DNA from: Vitrella brassicaformis
Taxonomy: Eukaryota > Sar > Vitrellaceae
Assembly (NCBI GenBank): GCA_001179505.1
Contig: CDMY01000339.1
Coordinates: 1 to 64,000 of the forward strand
Direction: 5' to 3'
DNA: 64,000 bases
Under the pieces are notes generated by a model. The model was not told where the DNA came from. It saw nothing but the letters and a program-made list of their open reading frames with translations, and did not search any database. The translations under genes and the position numbers were made by a program. Shown here piece after piece: positions 24,537-34,632 of the stretch; positions within the stretch are counted from its first letter, which is position 1; each line of letters starts with the position of its first letter.

Positions 24537-26301
24537 ATTCACTTCAGATGAGTCTGTCAGCACCGCCCAGCGGCGTATGCATGAGTCGCATGCACCATGG
24601 TGTCTCACGAGCTCTCACACCACACCAATGGCATCAGTCACGCGCTGATGACGACTTGTCCCGTGTCGCTGCGCACCGGCCCTCCGCCAATGACGTTCTC
24701 GGCCACAGAGCGGACGCGAGGCAGCAGAAAGCCGCTCGGTGTCACCTCCACTGCCACCGGCTTGACCATCATGTGCTGCAGGGCCGCCTCGTGCTCGCAC
24801 GGCCAGAAGACGTCGGCGCACTTGGAGGCGAAGGCACGCTTCTCCTCGACAGACGCAAAGGAGACGGCTCTGGCACATCTGCCGCGGTAGGAGGACGGGG
24901 CATGACAGCTTATGCCGCCAGCACCAACCGACCAACCTGACATACAAACAAACAAATGGATACTTACAGGATTCGGGCTATCAGTGACACTTCCTTACCC
25001 ACAGGACACTTTGATGTGTAGTCTCTGCTGCAGGTAAGCTTGCATGGCCACTGGACGCCGCACTTGCTCTCAAACTCCTTCTTGTCATCCACTGTGGCTG
25101 CGAAGAGGTCATAGTTTTCGTCACCGCACTCACCAAAGTATGAGGGAGGAGGCTAGCCGTCACGTACCGCACACACAGGCATACGGACATACAGACACAA
25201 ATTGGTTGGCTGGCTGGCTGATTGATGGATGGATGGATGTATTCACCTTGCACGAGGCGAGGTCATCGGCAAGCGGCCAATTTCGCGGACATACGAACGA
25301 GTAGTCCTGCACAAAGACATAATACAGAGAATGACAACACCGATGGATGCGATGCATCAATGCTTGTGTCTCTCTCTTGTCTGCAGCGCCAGCCATGTGT
25401 ATGTTTAACATACCTTGTCGCAAGTCGACTTGCATGGGTACAGCACGTCGCATCTCTTCGCAAAGGCCATCTTGAGAGCGGGCTGCACACAAATGTGATA
25501 CATCCCCACATCCACACATAATCCACACATCCATCGCATTATATCCTCTCGTCTGTCTGTCGCTGTCTGTGTTCATTCATTTACTTTGAGGAGGGCGAGT
25601 GGCTCTTGAGATCTGCATTTGGTGTAGGACGGCGGCGCCACACAAGTGCCGTTCATGAAGTCCGTCCAGCCCATCGGGCAGTTGGCCAAGTAGTCTCTCT
25701 CGCACTCGCTGACACACGGCCAATGCACTGAGCACGAGGCGCTCCTGAGACACACAGCAAGATAGATACAGCCACGCATGCACGTGCCCCCCGGCTGGCT
25801 GACCAGTGCTGTTTCTGAGCTTCGTCCAAAAGGGCGAAGGTGAACTCTCTGCTGCAGCGCGCCATGTACGCTGCTGGTGCTCGGCACTTGCCGCCGCCAA
25901 TGTCAATCCAGCCTACGTCACACACACAGTCAGTTGTGAGACACATACCAGGCACACAGGCATCCATCCACCGACCTTGTGGGCAGAGTTGGGTGTAGTC
26001 GTGGTTGCACACCGACTGGCAGGGCCATCTGACCTCACAGTCTGTCTCCAATTTCTTTTTGGCGTCGGGTGACATGTACAAAAATATCCCACTCCTGCCG
26101 CACGGACCTACATCAATTGGAACAGGGAAACCATACATTCACATGACATTGTCCCTCTCTCTCTGTGACGTCTATCTGTTTATGTACCTTTGTAGGTCGC
26201 TGGTGCATGGCACGTCTGGCCGTCGTCGGCATCCTCCCAGCCACGCGGGCACAGCTTCTCGTAGTCACGTGCGCACAACTGACAGACAGCCAAAGAGACA
26301 G
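24461..26301. repeat. Inverted-repeat arm A (about 1.84 kb)
   Basis: The reverse complement of this stretch matches 30565-32411 almost base for base, through exons and introns alike. Shared intron sequences (for example AGATAGACGTCACAGAGAGA) are as conserved as the exons. The proximal edge is at CTGTCTCTTTGGCTGTCTGT (26301 here, 30565 in arm B). The distal edge is near TGTAACCCAATT (24461-24475) against TGTAACACAATT (32389-32400). Confidence 0.9.
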
Positions 26302-26663
26302 GATTTTTTGGTTGAATGCATGTGTGTACCTGTCGAGTCGGCTCTTCCTTCAGGCTTGCTGCCTCCTCCTCGTTGTGCACTCGTGTCTCGTTGGCGACGC
26401 TTATGGCCTCAAGCGCAACATCATGAATCTGACACGGAGCCATTCACACCGATGCAGCCACTGTATCTTGTCCATGTAATGATGCTTACGCCTTCGAAGA
26501 GAGCTATCTCTGCGTCCTTGGAGGCCTGTGTCTCAGCTCTTGTCGCCTCCTCCAGCTTGAGCCCCTGCTGCACCGCGGGAGACACAGGAAGGAGTGCATG
26601 GCCGAGAGTCGCCCTCACGACAACCAGCAGCGCAGCGACAGCCAAGTGATGAGAGGAACGCAT
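24638..26663 (-). CDS. CPW-WPC domain secreted protein, five repeats
   Basis: The ATG at 26663 starts a clear signal peptide (MRSSHHLAVAALLVVVRATL, then GHA). Exon 1 is 26490-26663. Exon 2 (about 26332-26432) encodes a helical spacer (SVANETRVHNEEEAASLKEE). Five CPW-WPC modules follow, each of the form C-x2-DY-x4-CP-x-W ... C-x-AP-x2-Y-x2-C ... WPC: CARDYEKLCPRGW, CNHDYTQLCPQGW, CERDYLANCPMGW, CDKDYSFVCPRNW and CSRDYTSKCPVGW, closing with variants of WPC (RWPC, HWPC, LYPC, QWPC, FWPC). The stop is at 24638. CPW-WPC proteins are secreted or surface proteins in Plasmodium ookinetes and related alveolates; their function is not established. Most of the gene from exon 3 onward lies in an inverted repeat shared with 30565-32411. 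Confidence 0.88.
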
Positions 26664-26877
26664 GATGCTTCACACGCGCCAACGAGTTGTTTATTTCACA
26701 GTCACTCGCCAGTCAGCCGTTTATTTCACACATTCAGATACGTTTGATCGCTTTGTACACTCAAAACACAAACAACGCACACGTACTGTACCGAAAAAGC
26801 GAGCGAGTCACATCACAGACATAGAAAAGCACAACCAGACCAGATGAGCGGCAGAATCGCCATTTTCCGTTCACTCT

Positions 26878-28755
26878 TCAGTCCAGGCCCATCTGCTTCT
26901 TGAGTCGTTCCAGCTCTAAGTCGACAGTGGCCTGCCGCGCCGCTTCCTTGTCAGACAACCCAGTCCACTGACCCCTGCACCACACACAGAGACACAACAG
27001 ACACAGCATGCGCTATCTGTCTATCCTTTCACTCTCGCCTTCACTCACCTCTGTGGTTGTCGTGGTTTCGACGCCACCTCGACGGTTATCGACTTTGCCG
27101 CTCCCTCACCCTCGCCACTCGACAAGTCGTCCACTATCTCTATCTGCCGCGCCCTTGACGGAGGAGGGGAGGGCGAGGCGGGAGGCTCCTCCCCTTTGCC
27201 ATAGATGGGGATCACTCTTTCGCGTGGCTCTTCGAGATTCCAGTCGCGGCCAGTGCCACCTGGGAAATAGGAGAGCTCGGCATATTTCTTGTTGAGTATC
27301 CTCGACCGAGACTCCAGCTTGCGGATGTACTCCTGATGACAGAGGGACAGGAAAGAGCGCCTGAGTGGTGTCGTGGGCAGAGAGCATTCACCCACCTGTA
27401 GCTGATCGATTTGCGCCTTCAGCCCCGCTGACTTCTCGACAGCCTTCATCTCATCCTCCAGCCTGCACAATGAAAGATGACAAACACCATTCTCAGCCGC
27501 CTGCCTACTTCTCATGCGGTGTGCTCACTTTGCTGCTTTCATGAGGAGGTCGTCGCCCATGCCCTTTTCCTTGAACTGGCGGACCACCCTGTCGGCCTTT
27601 AGCTTCTCGCGCTCGAGGTCTCCGCACTTGGACCTGCACCAGAAACACCGTTGTATATCAGTATGGATGTCCCTAGGTGGGTGCTGTGAGTGTGGCGGTC
27701 ACCTCAGCTGTTCGAGAAGGTTGTCGGTGGCATTCATCTCTTTCCTGATCTCATCCACGTTGCCGCGAAGAAACATCTCCTCGAGCTCAGCCTGACGACA
27801 CGCAATCAAATGCATACAATTGACGCTCCGCCCGATGCTGTCTGGTCTGCCTCGGTTCCCCACCGACCTCCATGCCTTCCTCCGTCAGGTTGTCTTCGAG
27901 GAACTCGACCACATCTTTGAGCAGCTTGTTCGCCCCCTGCGAGGCGATCATCTTGAACGCCTCGCCAAGGATGCGGCCCAGGCCCTCACTCGATCCCCCT
28001 CCCAGCGCCTGCATTGCCTGCGACACGTCCATCTCTGCCGGCTGCTGTGCTCCTGATGATGGAGGCGCTGTTGGTGGCGATGAGGTGACGGGTTCGGGGG
28101 CAGGGGCAGTCGGTGGCTTGGCAGGAGCTGGAGTGGGAGGTGAGGGCGTGACAGGGGTGATCGGGGCGGCACTGCCCGTCAGCTTCTCGCGTAGCCTACG
28201 GCCGTCGTAGGCTGCCCGCTTGTTGATGTCCCTGTGAGAACGACCAACAGGATGATTCCCATGCCGTTTGCTCATCCGCTGTCAGTGCGAACATACCTGA
28301 GTGTTTCATATGCCTCCGTCAGTAGCTGGTACTTTGCAGATGCCTCCGGTGAAGCGTCAACCTCGGGATGTACGTCAGCCGACTGCACACAACACGCCAG
28401 GTCACATCACACCAGATCACGTCAGGTCAAGGATGCACAATGAGTCAATGTGTGATGGTGGACGTACCAGTCGCCTGTAGGCCTTCTTGATCTGCCTAGC
28501 GTCAGCATTCTCAGCCACACCGAGCACCTCATAGAAAGACTCGGGCGCTTTGTCGCCGTCGTCACTCATCCGCAGCGCATGAATGCCCCTCCTCCGAGAG
28601 TGCCGTGGCGACGCTCTCTGGCCATGGCCAGATCTCTGCCATGGTTGCCGGGGTGCAGGGACGAGGAAGGACAAGTGATCTGCCCTGACGGCAGCAGAGG
28701 CAGCGTGGAAAACCCAGGCTGCTGAAGCGAATGCCAGATGCATCAACACACTCAT
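26878..28755 (-). CDS. J-domain (DnaJ-like) protein with plastid-type leader
   Basis: The ATG at 28755 begins MSVLMHLAFASAAWVFHAAS, a signal peptide followed by FLVPAPRQPWQRSGHGQRAS. This basic, Phe-led stretch is typical of secondary-plastid transit peptides. The J domain follows: SFYEVLGVAENADARQIKKA YRRL, then after an intron SADVHPEVD, YQLLTEAYETL and KRAAYDGRR. The catalytic HPD tripeptide is HPE (about 28357-28382), so stimulation of Hsp70 may be altered. Next comes a Pro/Ala-rich linker, a helical segment (GEAFKMIASQGANKLLKDVV), several coiled-coil exons (about 27300-27790), an acidic Pro/Ser stretch and a last short exon ending RLKKQMGLD with TGA at 26878. At least seven exons are visible. 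There is no Gly/Phe-rich region or zinc finger, so it is a class C J protein. It occupies the spacer of the CPW-WPC inverted repeat. Confidence 0.8.
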
Positions 28756-28865
28756 GCTGCAGCTGCAGGGGAAGCTCTGGGATGGCGAGAGGCTCCTTTT
28801 CCCGCTTGCCTTCATGCATAAGCTCGCGTGCGATCGCTCTTCTATGTTCCATTCTCCACCACGTC

Positions 28866-28942
28866 GCATTGCGCTGGAGGCCATGAACGTCGCCAACGAA
28901 ACACGAGTGCACCAAGTGTGAAGGAAGAGCCAACTCGACAGG
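28866..28942 (+). pseudogene. Displaced exon-2 relic of the CPW-WPC gene
   Basis: This plus-strand stretch matches exon 2 of the minus-strand CPW-WPC gene (about 26332-26432): GAGGCCAT-A-CGTCGCCAACGA, CACGAGTGCAC and GGAAGAGCC-ACTCGACAGGTA. It is in the same orientation as the truncated CPW-WPC copy at 30588-32220 but about 1.65 kb upstream of it. An internal deletion after GTGCAC removes the Glu-rich codons and creates a TGA, so it cannot code in frame. The 29037-29849 gene lies between this relic and the rest of the copy. Confidence 0.75.
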
Positions 28943-29036
28943 TAGGCAGACTGAAAGGGCGGAAGGGCGAGAGAGGAAGGACGGGACAAGATGTGAGGTG
29001 CTGCGGACGTGTCCTGTTCAGCAAGAGATCGAGAAG

Positions 29037-29849
29037 ATGGATGTGCCAAACGCACCGGCAGTGTGGTCGCCGCATCGAAGGTTTTTCGGGTTGGCTCCAG
29101 CGACAACATGTTGCTGCGGCTGCACGCTGCAGATGGAAATGTACATCTTCGGAGTGCTGTCCATCATATGGGGGACGTTTGGGTTGCTCGGAGTCTTGTC
29201 GGGCAGCGGCTTTCTTCCGTTTGTCTTCCAGACGGCCATCAATCTTGGCTTCGGCTATCTTGCGTGGAGAGCTGCGGCCGACCTGCATCTGCCCTCAGCC
29301 AAGCTCTACTACTTCTACAGAGTATTCCTGGCGGTCCTCTCGACACTGGTGTTCCTCTGGGCACTGGTGTTCCTCTTTCTGCCATCTTTGAACGACCAGA
29401 TCGATCACGATATGGATGAGGCGATCAAGCAGGAGGAGGAGGCGAACCCTGACGGCCACCACCTCACCCCACAGCAGACAAAACGACTCGACGACTTCAT
29501 CATCGTGTGCCTGGTGCTCAGTTTCCCCGGCTGTCTGCTGTCGTTATACTTGTGCTTCGTTGTGTGGTCCTTCAAAGAACGAGTCAGCAGAGGAGAGGTG
29601 CTGGTGGTCACGACTGGGCTGCACCCCGTCTCGGCCCATTTGGCTGGCTACACAGTGGGAGGTGTGCCGACCGCCCCGCCAATGGCCGACAGCGTGCGTG
29701 TGGTGCACAATGTGAGCGTGGCTGGGGGCGACCCGGCGCGACAGCCGCTGAGAAGCAACGACTACCTGCCCGCCGCAGATGGACCGGTTGCGCCCGAGTC
29801 TCAGCCGCTGGTCCAGCAAACACCGAGAGAAGACAACCAGCAGCCATAG
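29037..29849 (+). CDS. Four-helix membrane protein, single exon
   Basis: An uninterrupted ORF of 270 residues from the ATG at 29037 (MDVPNAPAV) to TAG at 29849. Four hydrophobic segments are clear: YIFGVLSIIWGTFGLLGVLS, FLPFVFQTAINLGFGYLAW, FYRVFLAVLSTLVFLWALVF and FIIVCLVLSFPGCLLSLYLC. A Cys cluster (CCCGC) stands just before helix 1 and could be palmitoylated. A charged loop separates helices 3 and 4 and the C-terminal 90 residues are soluble and Pro-rich. I do not recognise a family. The lack of introns is unusual beside neighbours with many. It lies inside the spacer of the CPW-WPC inverted duplication, between an exon relic and the truncated copy, so it may have been inserted there. Confidence 0.75.
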   Translation: MDVPNAPAVWSPHRRFFGLAPATTCCCGCTLQMEMYIFGVLSIIWGTFGLLGVLSGSGFLPFVFQTAINLGFGYLAWRAAADLHLPSAKLYYFYRVFLAVLSTLVFLWALVFLFLPSLNDQIDHDMDEAIKQEEEANPDGHHLTPQQTKRLDDFIIVCLVLSFPGCLLSLYLCFVVWSFKERVSRGEVLVVTTGLHPVSAHLAGYTVGGVPTAPPMADSVRVVHNVSVAGGDPARQPLRSNDYLPAADGPVAPESQPLVQQTPREDNQQP

Positions 29850-30564
29850 CAACATGATTCCTTCTCTGAGGAGGCTTGCTCAAGCTCTGCTATATCACAT
29901 CTACAGCTCCCTCTCTCTCCCTCTCTCTCTCTCTCTCCGGGTGGTGTGTTTGCCTGTCCCTTTCGCTGTCGAGACGTGCGGCCGATGGGGGCAGCAGACC
30001 ATCGACTTGCTGCACAAACTGGCCCGCCGCCGTGCTCCCCCACCGGCCTGCTGTGAAGAGGATCGGGCGTCGTTTATGCGGATTTCATGAGCCCTGTGCG
30101 GCAGAGGCGCAGGCCCAGCAGCGGGCGAATGCCTTTTTTGAGAACCCCATCTCTCGTGGCCCCTATCGCCCGCATTTCCGTATTTTTTTGCTTAGGACCG
30201 GCCGTGATAGTCAGGGCCGGTGGGGTGTGGTGCATCGGTGTAAGTGCGTAGGGTGATGGGTTCGCCTGGGTGATCCTGGGGCCTTGTGCTTTGCGGTCAT
30301 TGACTTCGTTCGTCGGTGCTGGTTGCGTGTGCCAGCCATGTGATTTGGGCTTTGGCCGACTGGGATAGGATGTCCATGCGGTTGATCTGGTCGGTGTGAA
30401 GGTGTGTAGTCTCCGGCCGTGGGATTCCGGTCGTCGGTTGTTTTGTGTTGGTTGTTGCCTTCGTGTTGGACTCGTCGATCAGGCGTCTGGTCGTCCTTTT
30501 TCATTCAACGTTCCTCTCAAGACAGACTGACACATGCAATCAATCAACAAGCCAATAATTCTGT
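29850..30564. other. Intergenic up to the arm-B junction
   Basis: No coding region is supported. A CT-rich tract lies at about 29905-29938. The segment at 30180-30480 is unlike the neighbours, with few microsatellites and repeated short CCGG-containing words, but no open structure or terminal repeats were found. Confidence 0.45.
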
Positions 30565-32411
30565 CTGTCTCTTTGGCTGTCTGTCAGTTGTGCGCACGTG
30601 ACTACGAGAAGCTGTGCCCGCGTGGCTGGGAGGATGCCGACGACGGCCAGACGTGCCATGCACCAGCGACCTACAAAGGTACATAAACAGATAGACGTCA
30701 CAGAGAGAGAGGGACAATGTCATGTGAATGTATGGTTTCCCTGTTCCAATTGATGTAGGTCCGTGCGGCAGGAGTGGGATATTTTTGTACATGTCACCCG
30801 ACGCCAAAAAGAAATTGGAGACAGACTGTGAGGTCAGATGGCCCTGCCAGTCGGTGTGCAACCACGACTACACCCAACTCTGCCCACAAGGTCGGTGGAT
30901 GGATGCCTGTGTGCCTGGGATGCATGTGTCTCGTGACTGACTGTGTGTGTGACGTAGGCTGGATTGACATTGGCGGCGGCAAGTGCCGAGCACCAGCGGC
31001 GTACATGGCGCGCTGCAGCAGAGAGTTCACCTTCGCCCTATTGAACGAAGTTCAAAAACAGCACTGGTCAGTCAGCCGGCTGCCATGTGCGTGCGTGGCT
31101 GTATCTATCTTGCTGTGTGTCTCAGGAGCGCATCGTGCTCAGTGCATTGGCCGTGTGTCAGCGAGTGCGAGAGAGACTACTTGGCCAACTGCCCGATGGG
31201 CTGGACGGACCTCATGAACGGCACTTGTGTGGCGCCGCCGTCCTACACCAAATGCAAATCTGAAGAGCCGCTCGCACTCCTCAAAGTAAGTAGATCAACA
31301 CAGCAGACGATATAATGCGATGTATATATGTGTGGAATATGTGTGGATGTATCACATTTGTGTGCAGCCCGCACTCAAGATGGCCTTTGCGAAGAGATGC
31401 GACGTGCTGTACCCATGCAAGTCGACATGCGACAAGGTATGTTAAACATACAATAGATGGCGCTACAGACAAGAGAGAGACACAAGCATTGATGCATCGC
31501 ATCCATCGGTGTTGTCCTTCTCTGTATTATGTCTTTGTGCAGGACTACTCGTTCGTATGTCCGCGAAATTGGCCGCTTGCCGATGACCTCGCCTCGTGCA
31601 AGGTGAACACATCCATCCATCCATCCATCAATCAGCCAGCCAACCAACCAATTTGTGTCTGTATGTCTGTATGTCTGTGTGTGCGGTACGTGACGGCTAG
31701 CCTCCTCCCTCATACTTTGGTGAGTGCGGTGACGAAAACTATGACCTCTTCGCAGCCACAGTGGAGGACAAGAAGGAGTTTGAGAGCAAGTGCGGCGTCC
31801 AGTGGCCATGCAAGCTTACCTGCAGCAGAGACTACACATCAAAGTGTCCTGTCGGTAAGGCACATCCATGCATTGTCTGTCCACTGTGTATATATCCATT
31901 TGTTTGTTTGTATGTCAGGTTGGTCGATTGGTGCTGACGGCATAAGCTGTCATGCCCCGTCCTCCTACCGCGGCAGATGTGCCAGAGCCGTCTCCTTTGC
32001 GTCTGTCGAGGAGAAGCGTGCCTTCGCCTCCAAGTGCGCCGACGTCTTCTGGCCTTGCGAGCACGAGGCGGCCCTGCAGCACATGATGGTCAAGCCGGTG
32101 GCAGTGGAGGTGACACCGAGCGGCTTTCTGCTGCCTCGCGTCCGCTCTGTGGCCGAGAACGTCATTGGCGGAGGGCCGGTGCGCAGCGACACGGGACAGT
32201 TCGTCATCAGCAGGGGGTGACTGATGCCATTGGTGTGGTGTGAGAGCTCGTGAGACACCATGGTGCATGCGACTCATGCATACGCCGCTGGGCGGTGCTG
32301 ACTGACAGACTCATCTTAAGTGAATATGGCCGTCAATGCATGAATTCCATCCATCGGTGCACCGCAATGAATCGGGTAGCTGTGTGTGTGTAACACAATT
32401 TGTTGCGAAGA
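30565..32411. repeat. Inverted-repeat arm B (about 1.85 kb)
   Basis: Mirror copy of 24461-26301, separated from it by 4.26 kb. It includes the truncated CPW-WPC copy and, beyond its stop, the noncoding DNA that in arm A leads into the start codon of the coiled-coil gene. Here that start region has small indels (for example an added GGTGCA-containing insertion near 32355), so the reading frame is lost. Confidence 0.9.
30588..32220 (+). pseudogene. 5'-truncated second copy of the CPW-WPC gene
   Basis: This plus-strand copy starts exactly at exon 3 of the intact gene (LCARDYEKLCPRGWEDADD) and keeps all five CPW-WPC modules, with splice sites conserved as far as I followed them. The stop is at 32218-32220 (GQFVISRG against GQVVISA in the intact gene). 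It lacks exon 1, so it has no signal peptide, and exon 2 survives only as a broken relic at 28866-28942. Substitutions are few (for example LNEVQKQ for LDEAQKQ), so the duplication is recent. A short GTG-initiated hydrophobic frame at about 30419-30470 could by chance supply a leader, but nothing supports it. If transcribed, it would yield a cytosolic product from a family that is normally secreted. Confidence 0.8.
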
Positions 32412-32514
32412 GATACGCGAACGGTTTTTTCCCGGGCGCTGCTGTTTTCTCTCTCTACGGACGCATTCAGCTGCAGCCATCGTGAGTCTATTGACAGTGA
32501 AGGCGCGTTTGAAG

Positions 32515-34267
32515 TCAACAAGAAAAGGGAGGGCATCGATCATGCAATGGCAAATCGACTGTCCCCTCTACTGCTCTACACGGCATGCATGTCGGTCCGT
32601 TGACAGGCTCCCTGGCCACCCACCCGCCGTCACAGGCATGGAAATCGCCGCACTGCCACTTTGCCGCCCACGGCGCCCTCACGGCCTCGAGGGGATTCTC
32701 GTAAGGATTGCCTGGATGGATGGACAGACAGACAGACAGACAGACAATGGGACGCAGTGGCTGGGTAGCTCAAGGAGAGCCCTAAAATACCTCGTGTGAG
32801 ATGGAAGACCCCCCTGTGCAGGTCCATGATAATGGTCGATATCGTGCCACTCATCAGCTCATACCTAAACACCACACACACACGCCCACACACACACACA
32901 TGGCAGGGGGCTATCCATCCATCCATCCATTCATCCCTCTTAGCGCACTCCATCTGCTCACGTGTCAAGCTTGTAAGGCCGTTGGATGGGATACTCTGCA
33001 TTGGACCGGTCTGCAAGCATCTTGTGGATGTCGGGGAGCAGTGGAGGGCCGCTCAGCTGCTGTAGCAGCCCGTCCAGCGTGTGGAACCGTGCATACGACG
33101 ATTCACTGCCTGTGACTTGGTTCTGAAGGCCGCAGCCCAGATAATGATTGGTGTGGAATGGGATGGAGTGGGAGAAAGGCCGGGAGGGGCACTTGTCGGT
33201 CGCCGGCAGACATTTGATCTCATCCATCGCTGAGTCACACAGCAAGAGAGGGGCACAGGGAGGGAAGCAACGAGTGAGCACGTGCCCGCCGTCTCTCTGT
33301 CATCCCATCGTCGCATGCTTACTTTCTCTCGAGAATTCGAGCATGTGGCAGGTCGATGTCCTGTCGGCCATGATGATGCAGCTGGCTGTATCCCTCATCC
33401 TCTGCGGCAGGGCCCTCAGCTTCGCCAGGGCGTCGCCCACGGAGTGCGAGTCCAGCACCATCCTCAAGATAATGTGGATAGGCACCCCATAGTTTGGCGG
33501 AGGCACAGTGCCTGGCGGCGGTGCGGGAGCCTTCTCGGTCAGCAGATTCAGCGTCACGCCCACACCCGCGCTGTTCATGCCTATCTGGGTGGACACACAG
33601 CAACACAGACAAACAACGCTGGCCCCCTTCCCCTGACCTCTCTGTCATACGCACCTTTCCTATTATCCCCGGTTCTGTCAGCATCATGATCTGCGATCCG
33701 TCAGGCTTGTCCATAAGCATGAGAACAACCAAATCCTCCAGCGTCTCATCCCAGTCCCAATTCTGTGCCAGCAGGCCGGCACGCGCGTTGCAGAGAGCGG
33801 TGCACTCACTCGGGGCAGAGGAGGCGTCAGCCCCCTCGAGAAGGCTCTTCTTGTAGTTAAGAAGCTCAGTGCGGCAATTTAGCGTGTACACCTGCAGCAA
33901 AGAAACAGACGGTATACACACATAATATCAATGGCAGACAAACGGTCCACATCCAATCCAATGAGAGGCGACTCACGCACCGCCCGTTGCCTGTGAGCGA
34001 CTGACTGACCTGCCATGCTGGCATGTTGGCCCCCTCTGCAATGCCCTCCAGCTCCTCTGTGTACGCCGGGTTGAAGTTCCGGATGCTGGTTGCGAACCCC
34101 TGGCACTGCTCCTCTATCTCGCTCTCAGTGAAGTGCCACTTCTGCCTGAAGAAGTCCATATAAAAGGTGCTGGTGGCTCTTATCCGCTCTGCGATGGCGG
34201 CGCCATGCTGCCGCCCCAGCTCTCGCCAGCTGGTGGCTCCGGATATCTTGACCAGAGGAACCTTCAT
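32515..34267 (-). CDS. C45 / isopenicillin-N-acyltransferase-like Ntn hydrolase
   Basis: Exons run from the ATG at 34267 (MKVPLVKISG) to TGA at 32515. The first carries SWRELGRQHGAAIAERI and YTEELEGIAEGANMPAWQ, the N-terminal pattern of acyl-CoA:6-APA acyltransferase-like (AAT, peptidase family C45) enzymes. The second has ECTALCNARAGLLAQNWDWD. In this family the Cys of the CT pair (33802-33804) becomes the N-terminal nucleophile after self-cleavage, and the QNWDW segment follows it. The third has IGMNSAGVGVTLN and CIIMADRTSTCHMLEFSR. Later exons give HTNHYLGCGLQ and TISTIIMDLHRGVFHLTRG. A last phase-consistent exon starts NPYENPLEAVRAPWAAKW and adds about 45 residues. The frame can be extended upstream through a GTGAGA donor near 34380, where an unseen 5' exon may hold the true start. 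The natural substrate in algae is unknown. Confidence 0.82.
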
Positions 34268-34632
34268 CGATAGACAGCCTTCCTGCACTGCACACACAAG
34301 CAGAGCACATGTGATATGCACAGGCATCACAATCGCAAGGCATATGATGAGTGCCATCGCGCATTCTCACCTTGGACAACGCGTTCAATGAAGATGAGGT
34401 GAAGATCTGCTCTTGTGGCAGTGTAATCAGCTGGCTGGCGCTCCAGGCGCTACCAAGCGCATCACCAAATCAGCCGCCTTCTTCCATGGCATTTCTAAGC
34501 TCGCAGCGGATCGCCGAAGGAAAAAAGAGAAGCACAGAGGCATGGAACGCACAGCGCAGAGCGTCTGATAGGGTGAGAGTTTGCAACAGTTGATTGTCCT
34601 CCAAAGGCTGCAACCCTTAATTGCCGTCCGCC

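Noticed and set aside
30419-30601. A short hydrophobic frame upstream of the truncated CPW-WPC copy that might replace its signal peptide
   Set aside because: It begins with GTG rather than ATG, runs into repeat sequence, and no donor joins it in phase to the exon at 30588.
34267-34360. A signal-peptide-like extension (MALIICLAIVMPVH) before the C45 enzyme start
   Set aside because: The hydrophobic codons fall inside a likely intron: a strong GTGAGA donor precedes them and GTGTGTGCAG closes just before the chosen exon.
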